From positions 34,216,166 through 34,280,165 of the forward strand of contig CAIIXF020000011.1 of the NCBI GenBank assembly GCA_903813345.2: a stretch of DNA of 64,000 nucleotides, read 5' to 3'. The stretch comes from Owenia fusiformis. Lineage: Eukaryota > Annelida > Polychaeta > Sabellida > Oweniidae. Position numbers and translations under genes: made by a program. Below the pieces are notes generated by a model. That model made no database searches. It saw only the letters and a program-made list of their open reading frames with translations, and was not told the DNA's origin. Each line of letters begins with the position of its first letter. The stretch's first letter is position 1. Shown piece after piece: positions 13,101 through 23,391 of this stretch.

Positions 13101-16100
13101 TCTCATGTTATTTTAAAAGACCAAGGGAATGGATTTTAGGAATTCTTAACTTTATACAAACCTTACATCATCCTAGATGCCAACCTTAATTTGTGTTATA
13201 TGTATTTTTGTGATTTATCAGAGATCTCGAAGTTGAAATAAATTTAAAATCATTCCACAACAAATTCAAACACATGAAGGAGTGGGAGGCTATAAAATGT
13301 AAAACAGCAAAGAAAGGATGGTAAAAATTCCCAGAGGTGTACATGTATGTAACTGATCATCAATATTTACCTAATTTATGTATCATTTTCAGTGGCATCC
13401 ATACTGCCAGTTTTTAATCCTATCATAAACTATTTTAAATTGGCTCACATGGAGGATGGCACTGTTGAATTCTATAAAGAAATCCTTGAACAGGCCATGG
13501 CAAACAGACAGAGTGACACAAGCGTAAGTAATACACAGAAGCTTTTAGGCAAAACAAATTGAAAACATGGTTGCTAGGTTGCAGTTGCAGCAAATAATAT
13601 CCATGGGTTGATAAGCAACCCAAGTCCATTACTATTACTAAGAAAAAAAGGTTATTGCCATTAGCAAAGGGGAAACATGACACACGAATGGTGCAAGCTA
13701 GAGCTGGGCTGAGCTGGGTTGAAAATATGAGAGTAAATAGTGAAAGTGTGTAGTGACTCCATAAATGAAAAATGGATTATATGTCTCAAAACTCATTTTT
13801 TTTGTTTCAGAAACATACAGACTTCTTACAGTTGATGATAAAGGCACAGTCTGAGGTTGATGATGCTAAAAGTAAGATATATAGTACACTGATCTCCCCA
13901 GCATTAAAGCAAGTGGGTGCAGCACCCACCTGAAATTTTGGAAATAGGCTTGCACCCACCTGAAAATCCATTTGCACCCACTTGAAAATGAGAAAAATTA
14001 TAAAAAATTGTGAAAATGAGAAATTTGCACCCACTTGAGAAAATATTCTGTGGAGATCACTGTAGTATATATTTGATACTAATGTAATGTCATTTCAACA
14101 TGCAGTTAGTTAAAACAAGGGTGAATTAATAACTACTTAGGGGAATGAGAAAATAAAAAATAAAAACCCCTTTCACAAAAACAAAATGATGCAAAATCTT
14201 ACACAATGAGTGAGGCATAGGATATTTTTTAAAAATGTCACATAGTATATGAGTTGTTTAAAAGATGAATTATAGACAGATACATTTGCTAACAATGTCT
14301 TGCTTTTTTGGACCCTGTTTCTGGATTGATAAGATTCGACATATTAATATTTGTATGTTTTCCTTTATAAAGTGTTGCCTCTTTGGGTTCTCTCTTGCTA
14401 GGTTTCACAAATGATGACATCCTTGGAAACTCGATGTTATTTTTCCTGGCTGGTTATGAGACAGTGTCTACTACTTTGATGTGGGTGATATATAACATGT
14501 CAATTCATCAGGAGGAACAAGAAAAGGTTTATGAAGAGGTCATGGAGGCAGTAGGTAATGAGGTGAGTTATCAAATTCTATAAGTTATTGTGTTATTCTC
14601 TCCTCAACTGTTCATTTGGCTCTGTGGATAGAAATAAGAATTTTATGGTGCCATAATTTTCTCCAGGGAATTTTCTTAACACGGTTGTTTTTTTATAATA
14701 GTTTTGGCACTGCTATTTCAGAAGTGTGCTCATAAAACGTTAAACTGGGTGGCAAGTAATTTTCAATTTTTCAATTGGGCTGGTGAAAAATAAAGCTCAA
14801 ATCATAGTTGAATAATCTATATTACAGGATGAGATTTAAATTACATGTATTGTAAACTATTCTATACTACAGGGTGAGACACAAGTTATTGCAAATTATT
14901 CTATATTAAAGGATGAGTTAACGTATGACATGTTGTCCCAAATGACCTACTTAGAGATGTTCATAGAGGAGTCAATGAGGATCTTTCCACCAGCTTCCAT
15001 GTAAATAATATTCAAATAGTATTGAAACAGTTATCTTTTAAAATTAAAAAAGGTGTTTTGTCATTCATTCAGATTTGGTAAGAAAAGAAAATAATTGTAC
15101 AAGTCTGTTGATTGTGAAAGAAGCTGTTTTTGTTCAATACAATATATTAAGTATGATCTGTAAAATGAAGCCCTCTGATTGGTCAGTTCTTGCTACTGAG
15201 ATGAACAATGGGGAAAATCTCGGTAGCAATACAGAAAATATTGGTAAGGAAGGGACAATCTCAGTAACATGGCATTAACATGACAAAATGTCACCACCTA
15301 GTTGCTCACAATATTATGAGTTCAAACTTAAGTCAGATTTGAATTTCTGAGAACTTGTAGATGATTTTGAAAAAAAATTTAGTCAATTTGAAGCAAGATG
15401 AAAAAATACCTTTTTGACCTTTTTTGACATTGAGAGGGTCATTGAAGGTCAAATGTCAAATCTAAAGTCAGATTTGAATTTCTGAGAACATGTAGATGAT
15501 TTTGAAAAAAAATTTAGTCAATTTGAAGCAAGATGAAAAAATACCTTTTTGACCTCTTTTGACATTGAGAGGGTCATTGAAGGTCAAATGTCAAATCTAA
15601 AGTCAGATTTGAATTTCTGAGAACATGTAGATGATTTTGAAAAAAAAATTTAGTCAATTTGAAGCAAGTTGAAAAAAGACCTTGTTTAACTTTAAGAAGG
15701 TCATTGAAGGTCAAATGTCAAATCTTAAGTCAAATCTAAAGTCAGATTTGAATTTCTGAGAACACGTAGATGATTTTGAAAATTTTTTTTAGTCAATTTG
15801 AAGCAAGTTGAAAACAGACCTTTTTGACCTTTTTTGACCTTGAGAAGGTCATTGAAGGTAAAATGTCAAATCTTAAGTCAAATCTTAAGTCAGATTTGAC
15901 TTTCTGAGAACACGTAGATGATTTTGAAAAAAAAATTTAGTCAATTTGAAGCAAGTTGAAAACAGACCTTTTTGACCTTTTTTGACCTTGAGAAGGTCAT
16001 TGAAGGTCAAATGTCAAATCTAAAGTCAGATTTGAAGGTCAAATGTCAAATCTAAAATCAGATTTGAACTTCTGAGAACATGTAGATGATTTAGAAAAAA

Positions 16101-19100
16101 ATTGAAGTCAGTCTAAACAGTATTTGTTAAGTTATAGGAAGTTGTAAGAAATTGTTACAGACGCTGGATGCCGGACGCCAACCACCAACCGCCGTCGCAA
16201 AAAAACGGAGACCATAACAATATGTCACCACTTTTGGTGGTGACATAACAATACAGAGAATACAGAATATTTCTTAGGGATCCTTAAGTAAAATGTAAGA
16301 TCACCAATAAAAATATTATTGAGTGATTTGAAGTGCAATACAGGATATATTTTGTCTTGATATTCTGTATTGGCACTCAACTTTGTCTCATACCAATACA
16401 GAATTTCTCGAGCAGAATATATCCTTATTGCACTTCAAATCATATAAATCGTTTAACCTTTATTTGACCAGTTCTCATCTTTCATCTTTCAGATTAGAAA
16501 GGGCAGTAAATGAAGATGTGACAATAGATGGTATTAATTTCCCCAAGAATGCAACAGTCACAGTTCCAGTTATTGCACTACACCATGACCCTAAGATCTG
16601 GCCAGAACCAAAAAAGTTTATTCCTGAAAGGTGAGAGTCATTATTTTAAAAAATAAATGTCAAAATACAGTACAGTATTTGTATATATTAAAATGCAGGG
16701 TTCTCTCTACATTAAAATCTGTGTTAAGCGCAGCGCCCACAATTTACAGTAACAATTATGATATATCCATCTTAATGAAACATCCTAACCTGTAACACAT
16801 ATACATAAAGTGTATGTTTATTAAGAATTATCAAAATCTTACAACACAAAAATCATCTTTACAATGCATGAAATAGTTTATTTAGGTGACTCTTATTTTC
16901 GCGAGAAAGAAATTACATATAATGTCAAGACATGACTTCTATTATTAATATGTATTGTAACACAAAGATTTGTTTAAATAACTAAGTTTTCCTGGAACTG
17001 AAACTCTGGACTTCCTAGATATTCCTAGAAAATAAATAGCCTAACATGTTTCAAAATTAATGTAACAATTGATTGTACTGTATATCTACTTATTCAATCT
17101 AGCTCTCCCTTTAACAAATCATATTACAGGGTGTACAGGGTAAACAATGGCAATCAATATTAGAAATAATTCTAGAATCAAAGGTATTAAAGTAAGAAAC
17201 AAAGAAGTCAAAATATGTCAACTTGCAGATGACACCACTCTCTTTGTTCATGGAAAAAACTCTATTAATATAGCTATTAAAGAAATACAGCGTTTCGGAA
17301 CTGTTTCTGGTTTAGAGCTTAACTTAGAAAAAACAGAAGGTATAAAACTTGGTAACTTTAAAAATGATAATAATAATACTTTTTGTAATATTTCCTGGAA
17401 ACAGGAAGTAAAATCATTAGGTGTCTACTTTGGAATAGATCAAACTAAATTGCATGATCTTAATTGGAATAGTATAGCAGATAAAATGAGAAAGTCATTG
17501 TCTTTGTGGAAAAAACGCAAGATTACTCTTTATGGGAAAATAGTTATCATTAAAACACTTGCATTATCTAAACTGATGTATTTTGCAAAAAGCATTGACA
17601 CACCAAATGAAACTTTTTTGAAAGAAATTACTTCAGAACTTTATTCATTTTTGTGGGATGGAAAAAGAGATAAAATTAAAAGATCTGTCTTAATTAATAC
17701 TTTGTCTAAAGGTGGACTTTCAATGCCTGACTTAAAATCTAAATTCAGGGCCTTTAAAATTAAATGGATATTAGACATTGAGTATGGGAATAAACATGCA
17801 AGTTGGAATATTCTAGCAAGAGAGATATTAAGTAAAACTGGACTCCCAGATACTTTGATATTTAAATCTACTTATGGAAAACCAGAGAATATTTGTAATT
17901 TTAATATCTTGCCTCAATTTTACAAAGATTTACTCCATGCTTGGAGTATTCTTGGAGGCTCAGAATCCAAAATTGATAACATAACATTTGCAGAAATTAG
18001 ACAAATGGTGATATGGCACAATAAAGACATAACTTTCAATAACAAGTGTTTGTATTTTGAAAACTGGATAAATTCAAATATATTATATGTTAATGATCTT
18101 ATGTGTACCCAAGATGAAATTCTTCATAAGCTTAAATCTAGGGTCAATTGGATGGCAGAATATATAACTGTTAAGCAATCTTTGCCATTTCAATATAGAG
18201 TTAAAATATTTAGTGAGGCAAGCAGATGTACATATGTTAATACAAATGTAAGTTTAAGATTTTATGACAGTAAATTGAAGCATTATAGATTTTTGGATAA
18301 ACATGCAAGTTCTAGAGACATATATTCAATCCTGTTGGAACATATAGCAACTAAAACATATTTGGAATCATTTTGGATTAATCTTTGTGAAATTCAAAAT
18401 AGTCAAATGCTGTTTCAACAGACTTGGATACTTTTAAAGCAATCCAAAAATAAAAAAGTGGCCAATTTTAAATACAAACTTTTACATTATATTTTACCAT
18501 GCAAACAATTACTTCTAAGATGGAAAATAAGTGTTAACGACAAGTGTGATATTTGCGGACAAGTAGAAGACTATAAACATTTGTTCTTTCAATGTCATAG
18601 AGTACTTAATGTAATAGACCAACTTGAAAATTATATTTTAGATCATTTTAAAATTGAATTAAGCTTGAAAAAGTATAAAACTCTTGTCTTTGGCTATAAG
18701 GTACAAGACACTAACTATACTTATTTTAATGAATGGTTAAACAACTTATGGTACGTTATATTTGTAAACTATTGTAATAATGTTCAAGAATTGAAATTAT
18801 ATCATTTTTCACAAATATTGTAATATTGTAAAATGACCTGATGTACTTGTATACAAAGTTATAAAATGAGAAATATATACATGATTTAAAAAAAAAAAAA
18901 AAAAATATTACAGGGTGTCCGGAAAGTAAAGATACAAATACTCTTATTTTAAGAAATTTGGGTTTTTTGAAATGAAATTGCTACAGATTGAAGAGGAACA
19001 ATATTACAATATATCTACCAATTTTCATCACATATAGTCTAAATATGTTCAAGTTACGGTTGTTATGGTTACGGATGTGAGAGGTATGCGGAGCAGTTCC

Positions 19101-20646
19101 AGAACAACGCTAAAAAGTGAAAAATTGCTAAAAGACAACCATTTGAAACAGTTTTTTTTGTTGTATTGTTCATCATTGTATTATTGCTGCCATAGTGTTT
19201 TCTTTTATTTAATGATGTCATTGCTACATATCAGAACTATGTTATGTCACTAACCAGTATAATGAAAGATATATTATACAAGTGCCTAGAAGAATGGTCC
19301 CTGGCTATTAGTAGGAAAGTCAATATTGCATCTCCACAATGCACCAATTCACAAAGCAAAAAACAAATCTTACAATGGAGTGTCTTGACATTAAACCTTT
19401 CTATACAATGCCCCATATTCACCTGATAAAGCCTACTTTAGACTTCTACCTTAATGACGATTTGAAAGCAATATTTGTAAAAAGGTCAACATACAAATGA
19501 GACTCAGCTGGAAGCCAATGTTATCAGCTATCTGAGAGATGGACAGCAGCAGTTTTGTCAGGTCTTCGAATCGCCGGTCAAGATGCACCAAGAATGTATA
19601 GATAATGGGGAAAAAACTGAATATTCAATGATAGTAGCAATATGAATAATGTCAAATAATGTTACATTACTAATCCCTATGCTGTTGTGGTACATAATTT
19701 GATATAATATAGGAATAGATGGTGGAGTGCCAAGATCATATGAGCAGGAAAGAGATTTGCAGAACACAGTTGTGACGTTGCTCCACTTACCCTCGACTCC
19801 CGTTACCATAACAACCATAACTTTTTCATTTTGAAACTGAAAGTCATGACAGTTGCAGGATATATTTTTATAATGTCATTCTACATTCTGGGGCAATTTC
19901 ATCTCATAACAGGTAAATCTCTTGAGATTAGAGCATTTGTATCTTTACTTTCCGGACACCCTGTATATTGATGATTTTGTCTTTTAGTTCACAAAATGAA
20001 TAAATCCATTTAATAGATTCACAGCAGAGGAAAAGGCAAAGCGCAACCCATATTACTACCAGCCATTTGGACTTGGACCTAGGAATTGTGTTGCCATGAG
20101 ACTGGCTCAGACTGAGGTTAAATTGTGCATAGCAAAGATGGTTAAAAGTTTCAAGATCCTCCCATGTGAAAAAACTGAGGTACTTGCCTTCATACAGTGC
20201 TCTAGAAAATAATGAATTTGTTTAGCCTTAACATGAATAAAACAATTCTTCAAATGAAAATAATTGATCCGAGAAAACCTATACTAGTAATTCTTATTTA
20301 CATAAAATATGGTGATGAAATTCATGATTCTAAATAAAAAATCTTACTTTAAAACAAGAATAATTTGATTTCAATTTTCTTCAAAAATTATATACAATTA
20401 TGTATAATCAAGTGAATAAATTGCTAAATGAACAAGCTATAATTCCGCTATAGCTCCCTATTTGCTCAACCTGGGTCCTGAGTTGGAAGACCTAATTTCA
20501 GTATACTCCCTCAACAGGGTAGCCAAAGTTTGGATGTCCTATAGAGGCTAATAAAATGTATTATTTTGTAGGATCCAATTGAGATAGTGAAGAGTGGGGC
20601 AATGCATCCTAAGAATGGAATGTTTATCAAAGTCGCTAAACGGTAA
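1195..20646 (+). CDS. Cytochrome P450, CYP3 clan (14 exons, complete)
   Basis: Haem-thiolate monooxygenase, expected in the ER membrane. Exons: 1195-1268, 1661-1757, 2032-2090, 2504-2600, 3806-3928, 4553-4641, 12336-12493, 13393-13523, 13811-13871, 14402-14562, 14912-15000, 16493-16630, 20017-20179, 20572-20646. All are bounded by AG/GT, phases agree, and the total is 1515 nt (504 residues), the usual CYP3 length. In order: N-terminal membrane anchor (residues ~10-25), proline hinge (GPTPYP), C-helix WKTAR, I-helix AGYET, K-helix ESMR, PERF split between exons 12 and 13, haem loop FGLGPRNCVAMR. The whole N-terminal region (WSSQGIKGPTPYPVIGTLLQ) reads like CYP3A/CYP5. The haem loop has Ala where most CYP3 members have Gly after Cys-X; the P450 signature allows Ala. 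Introns 6 (7.7 kb) and 12 (3.4 kb) are swollen by LINE insertions, but the gene looks intact. The subfamily number cannot be assigned by eye. Confidence 0.9.
3170..3602. mobile_element. MITE with ~42-bp terminal inverted repeats (P450 intron 4)
   Basis: TCACACCGGAATACCCTGAC near 3171 is matched in inverted form by GTCAGGGTATTCCAGTGTGA ending near 3597. The arms extend inward through AACGG/CCGTT with about two mismatches over 42 bases. The ~430 bp interior has no ORF. A short A/T-rich target duplication cannot be defined. Superfamily unknown. Confidence 0.65.
4777..7330 (+). repeat. Tandem 1,137-bp units forming the 5' region of the LINE
   Basis: Three head-to-tail units start ATAGAATGAAATAAAAACAT at 4777, 5821 and 6958. 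Unit 2 is 1,137 bp. Unit 1 lacks 93 bp after AACCAGGAAAATTAA. Unit 3 is truncated where the LINE reading frame begins. Units 1 and 2 are almost identical. Each contains an inner minisatellite of roughly 30-bp degenerate motifs (CAACTACGGGTTCAACT, TATAGGTTCAA). The array ends only a few bases before the LINE start codon, so it looks like a tandem 5' UTR/promoter array, comparable in layout to rodent L1 monomers. That role is an inference. Confidence 0.8.
7348..10452 (+). CDS. CR1-superfamily-like LINE ORF2 (endonuclease + reverse transcriptase), intact
   Basis: Uninterrupted 1034-codon ORF of a non-LTR retrotransposon lying in P450 intron 6. Residues ~85-310 form an APE-type endonuclease with the expected steps SETWL, IYKPPNSN, GDFNLDLL, LIDNIFTN and SDHFPVF. 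Residues ~520-790 form the reverse transcriptase: NYRPISILS, YGFRKHRST, LDLSKAFDTVNH, GVPQGSVLGPLLF and the catalytic YADD near residue 759. The overall style is that of the CR1/Crack/Rex1/jockey group; I cannot fix the clade by eye. No gag-like ORF1 is seen upstream, where the tandem units lie. Lack of any stop suggests a recent insertion. The first ~80 residues before the endonuclease are of unknown function, and the ATG chosen is the first in frame after the tandem array. Confidence 0.9.
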   Translation: MLEAIFNVILPFFSCTNVEVLDLAYDLHVYESLVFNPMDLNRLIGEPQDNPPEEHTPMRNIIEQCNYLNLDQLNINLDKSNGLTFLHLNSRSLPKNKWKFDLMQSLTKHSFSVIAMSETWLNTENEANFQLTGYNSVFKSRVGIKGGGVCIYIKENIIFKERHDLTMNLNSCENVTIEITPPNGKNTLVSAIYKPPNSNLAIFNDEFNEFLNKVTSEKKPSYLLGDFNLDLLKADEHNLTNDFLCHLYENNFMPLIYRPTRITHNSATLIDNIFTNVNNVTSSGVILYDISDHFPVFCTSSLEKPSYKKIKISYRSYSDKNLTRFKDEICLMEWTDLKQQDNVNEAYSIFINKFTEVYNRCLPILTKTVKTYSNLERPWISLGIITSAKRKNKLYIKFKKCPTDENRLTYTNYKNRLNHIIRNAEKLHYKKKFEISNGNIKKTWDVINSILKRKQHKKILNDNFIHEGRKIDDGKSIADNFNNFFSTIGEKLANEINSDKDPLDNVNKIERNINSIFLAPVDVNTVQNQIKNLKDSAAAIDDIKPKVVKVLHDHIADPLTFIYNLSMTTGIFPEELKLAKVIPIFKKGEHDKFTNYRPISILSVFAKMFEKIMHDKVSTFLEKYELLYLHQYGFRKHRSTYMALLEFIENVRHSLDNKEYCIGIYLDLSKAFDTVNHAILLKKMEHYGIRGIALSWFSSYLSNRKMKTEYSKSLSEKYLSEEAIVNCGVPQGSVLGPLLFIIFVNDFYLVSDKLKLVIYADDTNILCSDSNLDNLTTTVNSELCDINDWLLANKLTLNVKKTKYMVFGNKRNISVNNEIKIANSNLEKVDEIGFLGVIIDSKLSWAPHINALHRKVSNVIGMLYRTNYAHTLNSKMIIYNSLIFSHLNYCNILWGNAFKNLLNKLLILQKKFVRLITNSDRLAHTFPIFQDLKILNIYHIHTIQTVSFMKKVISKSVQFPSKLYDHYFKTRENIHQRITRFGHNLDIPKHRTRIGENSIKVHGSYIWNSLNEDIRNKPLNSLISRLKIDLLSTE
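10453..10497 (+). other. Start of the LINE 3' UTR and left target duplication
   Basis: Short 3' UTR segment after the LINE stop codon. It ends in ATATTATTGTATT (10485-10497), which is repeated exactly at 11925-11937 on the other side of the nested second LINE. Confidence 0.65.
10498..11924 (+). mobile_element. 5'-truncated second LINE nested in the first LINE's 3' UTR
   Basis: Bounded by a 13-bp direct repeat ATATTATTGTATT (10485-10497 and 11925-11937), the target-site duplication. It starts inside a reverse transcriptase domain and ends with an (AAAT)n tail near 11883-11912, as many LINEs do. Family differs from the host LINE. The ~1.4 kb copy lost all sequence upstream of the RT active site on insertion. 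Confidence 0.8.
10506..11804 (+). pseudogene. LINE reverse transcriptase C-terminal fragment
   Basis: Open frame of 432 codons from the first ATG after the junction, a 5'-truncated LINE ORF. It enters the RT domain just before the FADD box (LLFADDIVLIADSEDEL), followed by the KSKVM and YKYLGTF motifs. It ends with a zinc-knuckle-like C-X2-C...H-X4-C (CKFCN...SHRLLLC) typical of LINE ORF2 C-termini. Most similar in style to L2/RTE/I-type RTs with FADD rather than YADD. No palm N-terminal half or endonuclease is present, so it cannot be autonomous. Confidence 0.8.
11938..12095 (+). other. Remainder of the first LINE's 3' UTR and tail
   Basis: Resumes the CR1-like element after the nested insertion. 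It contains a small palindrome CACCCCCTGGGGTG and ends in GAAATTGAATTGAATTGAG-type tail repeats, typical of CR1-group 3' ends. Continuity with the ORF is inferred from the target duplication on each side of the nested element. Confidence 0.6.
12834..12904 (+). tRNA. tRNA-Gly-like sequence (degenerate tRNA or SINE head)
   Basis: The D-arm region (TGGTGTAGCGGGTAGAAT), anticodon stem CTCGC/GCGGG, variable GAGGC and T-arm CCGGGTTCGAATCCCG follow tRNA-Gly(GCC) closely. The 7-nt anticodon loop TGAGCAC lacks the conserved U33 and would read AGC. The acceptor ends (5' AATACGG, 3' CCTAGCC) do not pair. So this is a tRNA pseudogene or the head of a tRNA-derived SINE, not a working tRNA. Followed by a T-rich stretch. 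Confidence 0.45.
15288..16245. mobile_element. Element with ATGTCACCACC ends carrying a tandem array (P450 intron 11)
   Basis: ATGTCACCACC at 15288 is mirrored by GGTGGTGACAT ending at 16245. The right end itself folds (GTCACCA-CTTTT-GGTGGTGAC). Between them lies the ~140-bp tandem array of 15320-16110. The left boundary (GGCATTAACAT..ACAAAATG, from 15271) is found again inverted at 41826-41853, so this is a dispersed family. No transposase remnant seen. Confidence 0.55.
15320..16110 (+). repeat. ~140-bp tandem repeat, about 5.5 copies
   Basis: Units share GTCAGATTTGAATTTCTGAG, GTAGATGATTTTGAAAA, TTTAGTCAATTTGAAGCAAG, TTTTTGACC and AAGGTCATTGAAGGTCAAA. Some copies gain or lose short AAGTCAAATCT blocks, so unit length varies between roughly 130 and 165 bp. 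A single diverged unit occurs at about 56790-56860. Confidence 0.85.
16324..16441. repeat. Imperfect hairpin, ~118 bp
   Basis: GATTTGAAGTGCAATA at 16324 pairs with TATTGCACTTCAAATC-like sequence ending at 16441, with GGATATATTTTG / AGAATATATCC also pairing further in. A small foldback repeat immediately before P450 exon 12. Confidence 0.6.
17135..18904 (+). mobile_element. 5'-truncated L1/Tx1-like LINE with poly(A) tail (P450 intron 12)
   Basis: Flanked by a 14-bp target duplication ATATTACAGGGTGT (17121-17134 and 18905-18918) and ending in a poly(A) run of about 20. The reading frame within is the C-terminal part of an L1-group ORF2. Insertion into the tip of a TIR element dates it after that element. 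Confidence 0.85.
17147..18823 (+). pseudogene. L1/Tx1-like ORF2 C-terminal half
   Basis: Open for 558 codons. It begins just upstream of the RT active site in L1 style (QLADDTTLF near residue 26), followed by SGLELNLEKTE, KSLGVYFG, WKKRKITLYGKI and SFLWDGKRDKIKR. All are landmarks of the L1/Tx1 RT thumb and connection region. A C-terminal zinc-knuckle CDICGQVEDYKHLFFQC is present. Endonuclease and RT fingers are missing through 5' truncation. No internal stop, so a fairly young copy. Confidence 0.85.
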
Positions 20647-22961
20647 AGACAGTAATGACGAAGCTATGCATAGGGACATTATAACATTCTTCTTATCCAT
20701 CAAAATTGAAGTAAAAGATGAAATGTTTATGAAATATGACATTATGTGAAAATGCATTTGAGGAAAAAATATATACCATAGCAAAGGAAATCATTTACAT
20801 AATTTTATCTATAAAGGTGCCATGCAATATATTGCTAGATGTACATATTGTTATATTCTTGTATTGAAATTATGTATTGATTATTGCTTCATACAGAAAT
20901 ACATATTTTTCTAAATCTAAATGAGTTAAAAAGCACTTTCTAATTGTTAATTAACTCACTCATTTTTATCCAGTAATATAAATATATGCTATGATAAGTA
21001 TGATGAAAACAAGATTAAAGTTAATCCAGATCTTTTATACCACCAATAAAATACAGAAATAAAGATAAAAAGAACAAGCCATGCAGAAAAAATTACAAGC
21101 TCATGTGTTTTCAACAAAAATAGTTCATCCAAGCGCACGTGTACACTCACATAGTTCTTTTGAAAGGCATCAGGTTTATTGCAATCGAACTCCTGTTTCT
21201 GCACTAGCAACGAGGCGATGCAGTTGACACACGCGGTTAGCCGAGAAGTTTGACCCATCATAATTAGCGGTGTCAGTGCGCTTACATCATCTGTTTTTGT
21301 TTGAAACGAGCGACCATGAAATTGGCACCCCGGGGGCTTATTGTTCTTTTTCATGACACCTAGGGGAAAACTTATCAAATATTATGCAGTTGACTTGCAC
21401 CGCGGGTAGTTAAAAAACGCAGTCATCTAATTAAGAATGATTAAACTTGTGGAGTTTTTATCCCATCTGACTGTGTTGACATCAAATGGCCGTGACGATA
21501 GAGTATGTGCCTAACTACTATGTAATGTATGGACAATACCTGGCAATAATTACATGGCATCTATCACACCTAATGACAGTTGCAACTCTTCCCTTAATAT
21601 GAAGTGATATCGAAGAAAATGTGAGAGCATGTTTAAAATGAAATAGAAAGATGTGATAAAGATCAGAATTCTTATTTAACCATGATTTGTCATGGCTTAT
21701 GATTAGTCAGAGTAATCAATCCATGCTATTTATTACATTTTACACATAGGCTACATGCACTGTGAAAAATTCAAAGGAAACGTTCTAATACTCTTATCAA
21801 CCTGGAATTTAAGATCAAGTTGGAGAAAAAAAGTCGGGAGATAAATAGCGCAAGATTTGAGAGAGAGAGTCGTTCAAAACAAACTACAGTATATTTTAGC
21901 CTCATGTTAAGTATGTGATCGAAAATGGATGTTATTTACAAGCCGACTGCTTTGTCTTTACATGGACATGGTTGAATAATAAATAATCTACTGAGGGCGC
22001 AAAGGAAAGATACATGCACTGGGAAATTGATAATCTAAAATGGAATGTTCTAAGATGAGCTTCTGCACATATTGGGAGCGGGGGGGGGGGGGGTCAAAGG
22101 CTGAATGCAAGACCATATAGTAACTTGGACTTTGCAAAAATATCTCAAGATTTCACTATAGAAAATTGCTACTTAACATTACCAAATACAGACAGGTACT
22201 AGATATCCATAAGTATCTCTGAAATGTAAAATCAACCCCACCAACTGCATGGCAAAGATATTACATACAAGATTCCAGCCAGAATAAAAAAAATGGTAAT
22301 GTGAAAGAAAAATCCTGCATAGATTCAGTCTCTAAAATGCTTATCATTTGGAAGGTATTGAAAGACTTTGGACATACATGTATAAAAGTAAATAAAGAAT
22401 AGTGAACAGAAGAGCTCCATTATATGATATGAAAAGCAGTCGAACATGCTGATTGGTGATTATTGCACTTTGAAACTCCTACATAATGTCTTTGTTTGGT
22501 TGCTGTGATTTTGAGTTAGGAAGTCACATTTGTAGTTGGGAAAGTCAAATATCTACACAACTAACATATACATCTTCCTATGTGTATACGTACCTGGTTT
22601 TACGTCACAAAGAGGCAAAAGTACACTATAGTATTGTTGTATATAGTGTTACATACTGTTTGGAAAAATACATTCATATTTTAGATGCAAAATGTGTGTT
22701 TATCTTGGATTGCCACATGTGTGGCCTGTTGTATTTTGATTCTTCTCTGACATGTTCATTTCGAAAAAATTAACATACAGGGGTTTCATTAGCAGCAGGC
22801 AACAGGTGATTTTTACCAGTTGTGAAATGAAATGAGATTACATTCAGAAGATATCTCATAGTTGATAGTGTACTTGAAAATAATTCCCGAAATTGATTGC
22901 AGACATTTTGAAACACTGGCCAATTTAGATTGATGTGGGACTATGTACTGCACATAAAGAC
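20647..22961. other. Intergenic between P450 and malic enzyme, left part
   Basis: AT-rich non-coding sequence after the P450 stop. It contains the lone exon candidate at 21159-21363 (- strand) and a G run at 22079-22093. Nothing else recognisable. Confidence 0.4.
21159..21363 (-). CDS. Candidate isolated exon, ankyrin-repeat-like
   Basis: On the minus strand a good acceptor (TTTTCCCCTAG) precedes an open segment that ends at a strong donor (AACTAT|gtgagt). It is richer in GC and CpG than its surroundings. The peptide includes ALTPLIMMGQTSRLTACVNC and LLVQKQEFDCNKPDA, which follows the ankyrin pattern (TPL...A...CV..LL....D.N..D). An ATG five bases after the acceptor could be a start (MKKNNKPPGCQ). 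I find no partner exons nearby on this strand. It may be an exon of a gene overlapping the P450 on the other strand, a retained relic, or chance. I do not recognise the protein. Confidence 0.3.
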
Positions 22962-23175
22962 GCTCACCATAAATAAATGACACCTTGATTTTCTATCACC
23001 ATTTGTTAAGACTTCAAACTTTCCAATAACGTCTAGAAACACATCCCTTAGTTTTGTATATTTTACATTTTGTATACTCTCATCCAATGATGTATAGCCT
23101 CTTGAAAATTCTCTTATTTTTAACATGGGAAATCCTCACTTCAGCAAATCTCGGTGTCATTTATTTATGGTGAGC
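22962..23175. mobile_element. Short MITE with perfect 23-bp TIRs
   Basis: GCTCACCATAAATAAATGAC at 22962 (23-bp arm ending ACC) and its exact reverse complement ending at 23175. The interior of ~170 bp has no meaningful ORF. Confidence 0.7.
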
Positions 23176-23391
23176 ACTCAGAGGAAGAATAACACCAGAG
23201 TTCAAAGATGACATACGCTTATAATGTAAACCTGTATTGAGATGACATACACCTCTGATTGGTCAAAATCGATAAACAAAAATGGCGGATTCAAAATTTT
23301 CTAATAACGCTTCGAATAATATAACATTGATTCCTGGCGTATTAACCAATATCATATCCTGGTTTTTCACATCAAGATAAAGAAATATGTA

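Larger units (their letters stand above)
17127..19963. mobile_element. TIR element (TACAGGGTG family) interrupted by an L1-like LINE
   Basis: The right part runs 18911-19963. Its left terminus CAGGGTGTCCGGAAAG pairs with CTTTCCGGACACCCTG at the right, TA flanks each end (18909-18910 and 19964-19965), and inner arms stay imperfectly complementary for ~200 bp. The L1-like LINE entered 8 bases from the left tip, so the original first 8 bases also remain at 17127-17134. TA duplication points to a Tc1/mariner-like or similar superfamily; no transposase ORF survives. Confidence 0.7.
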
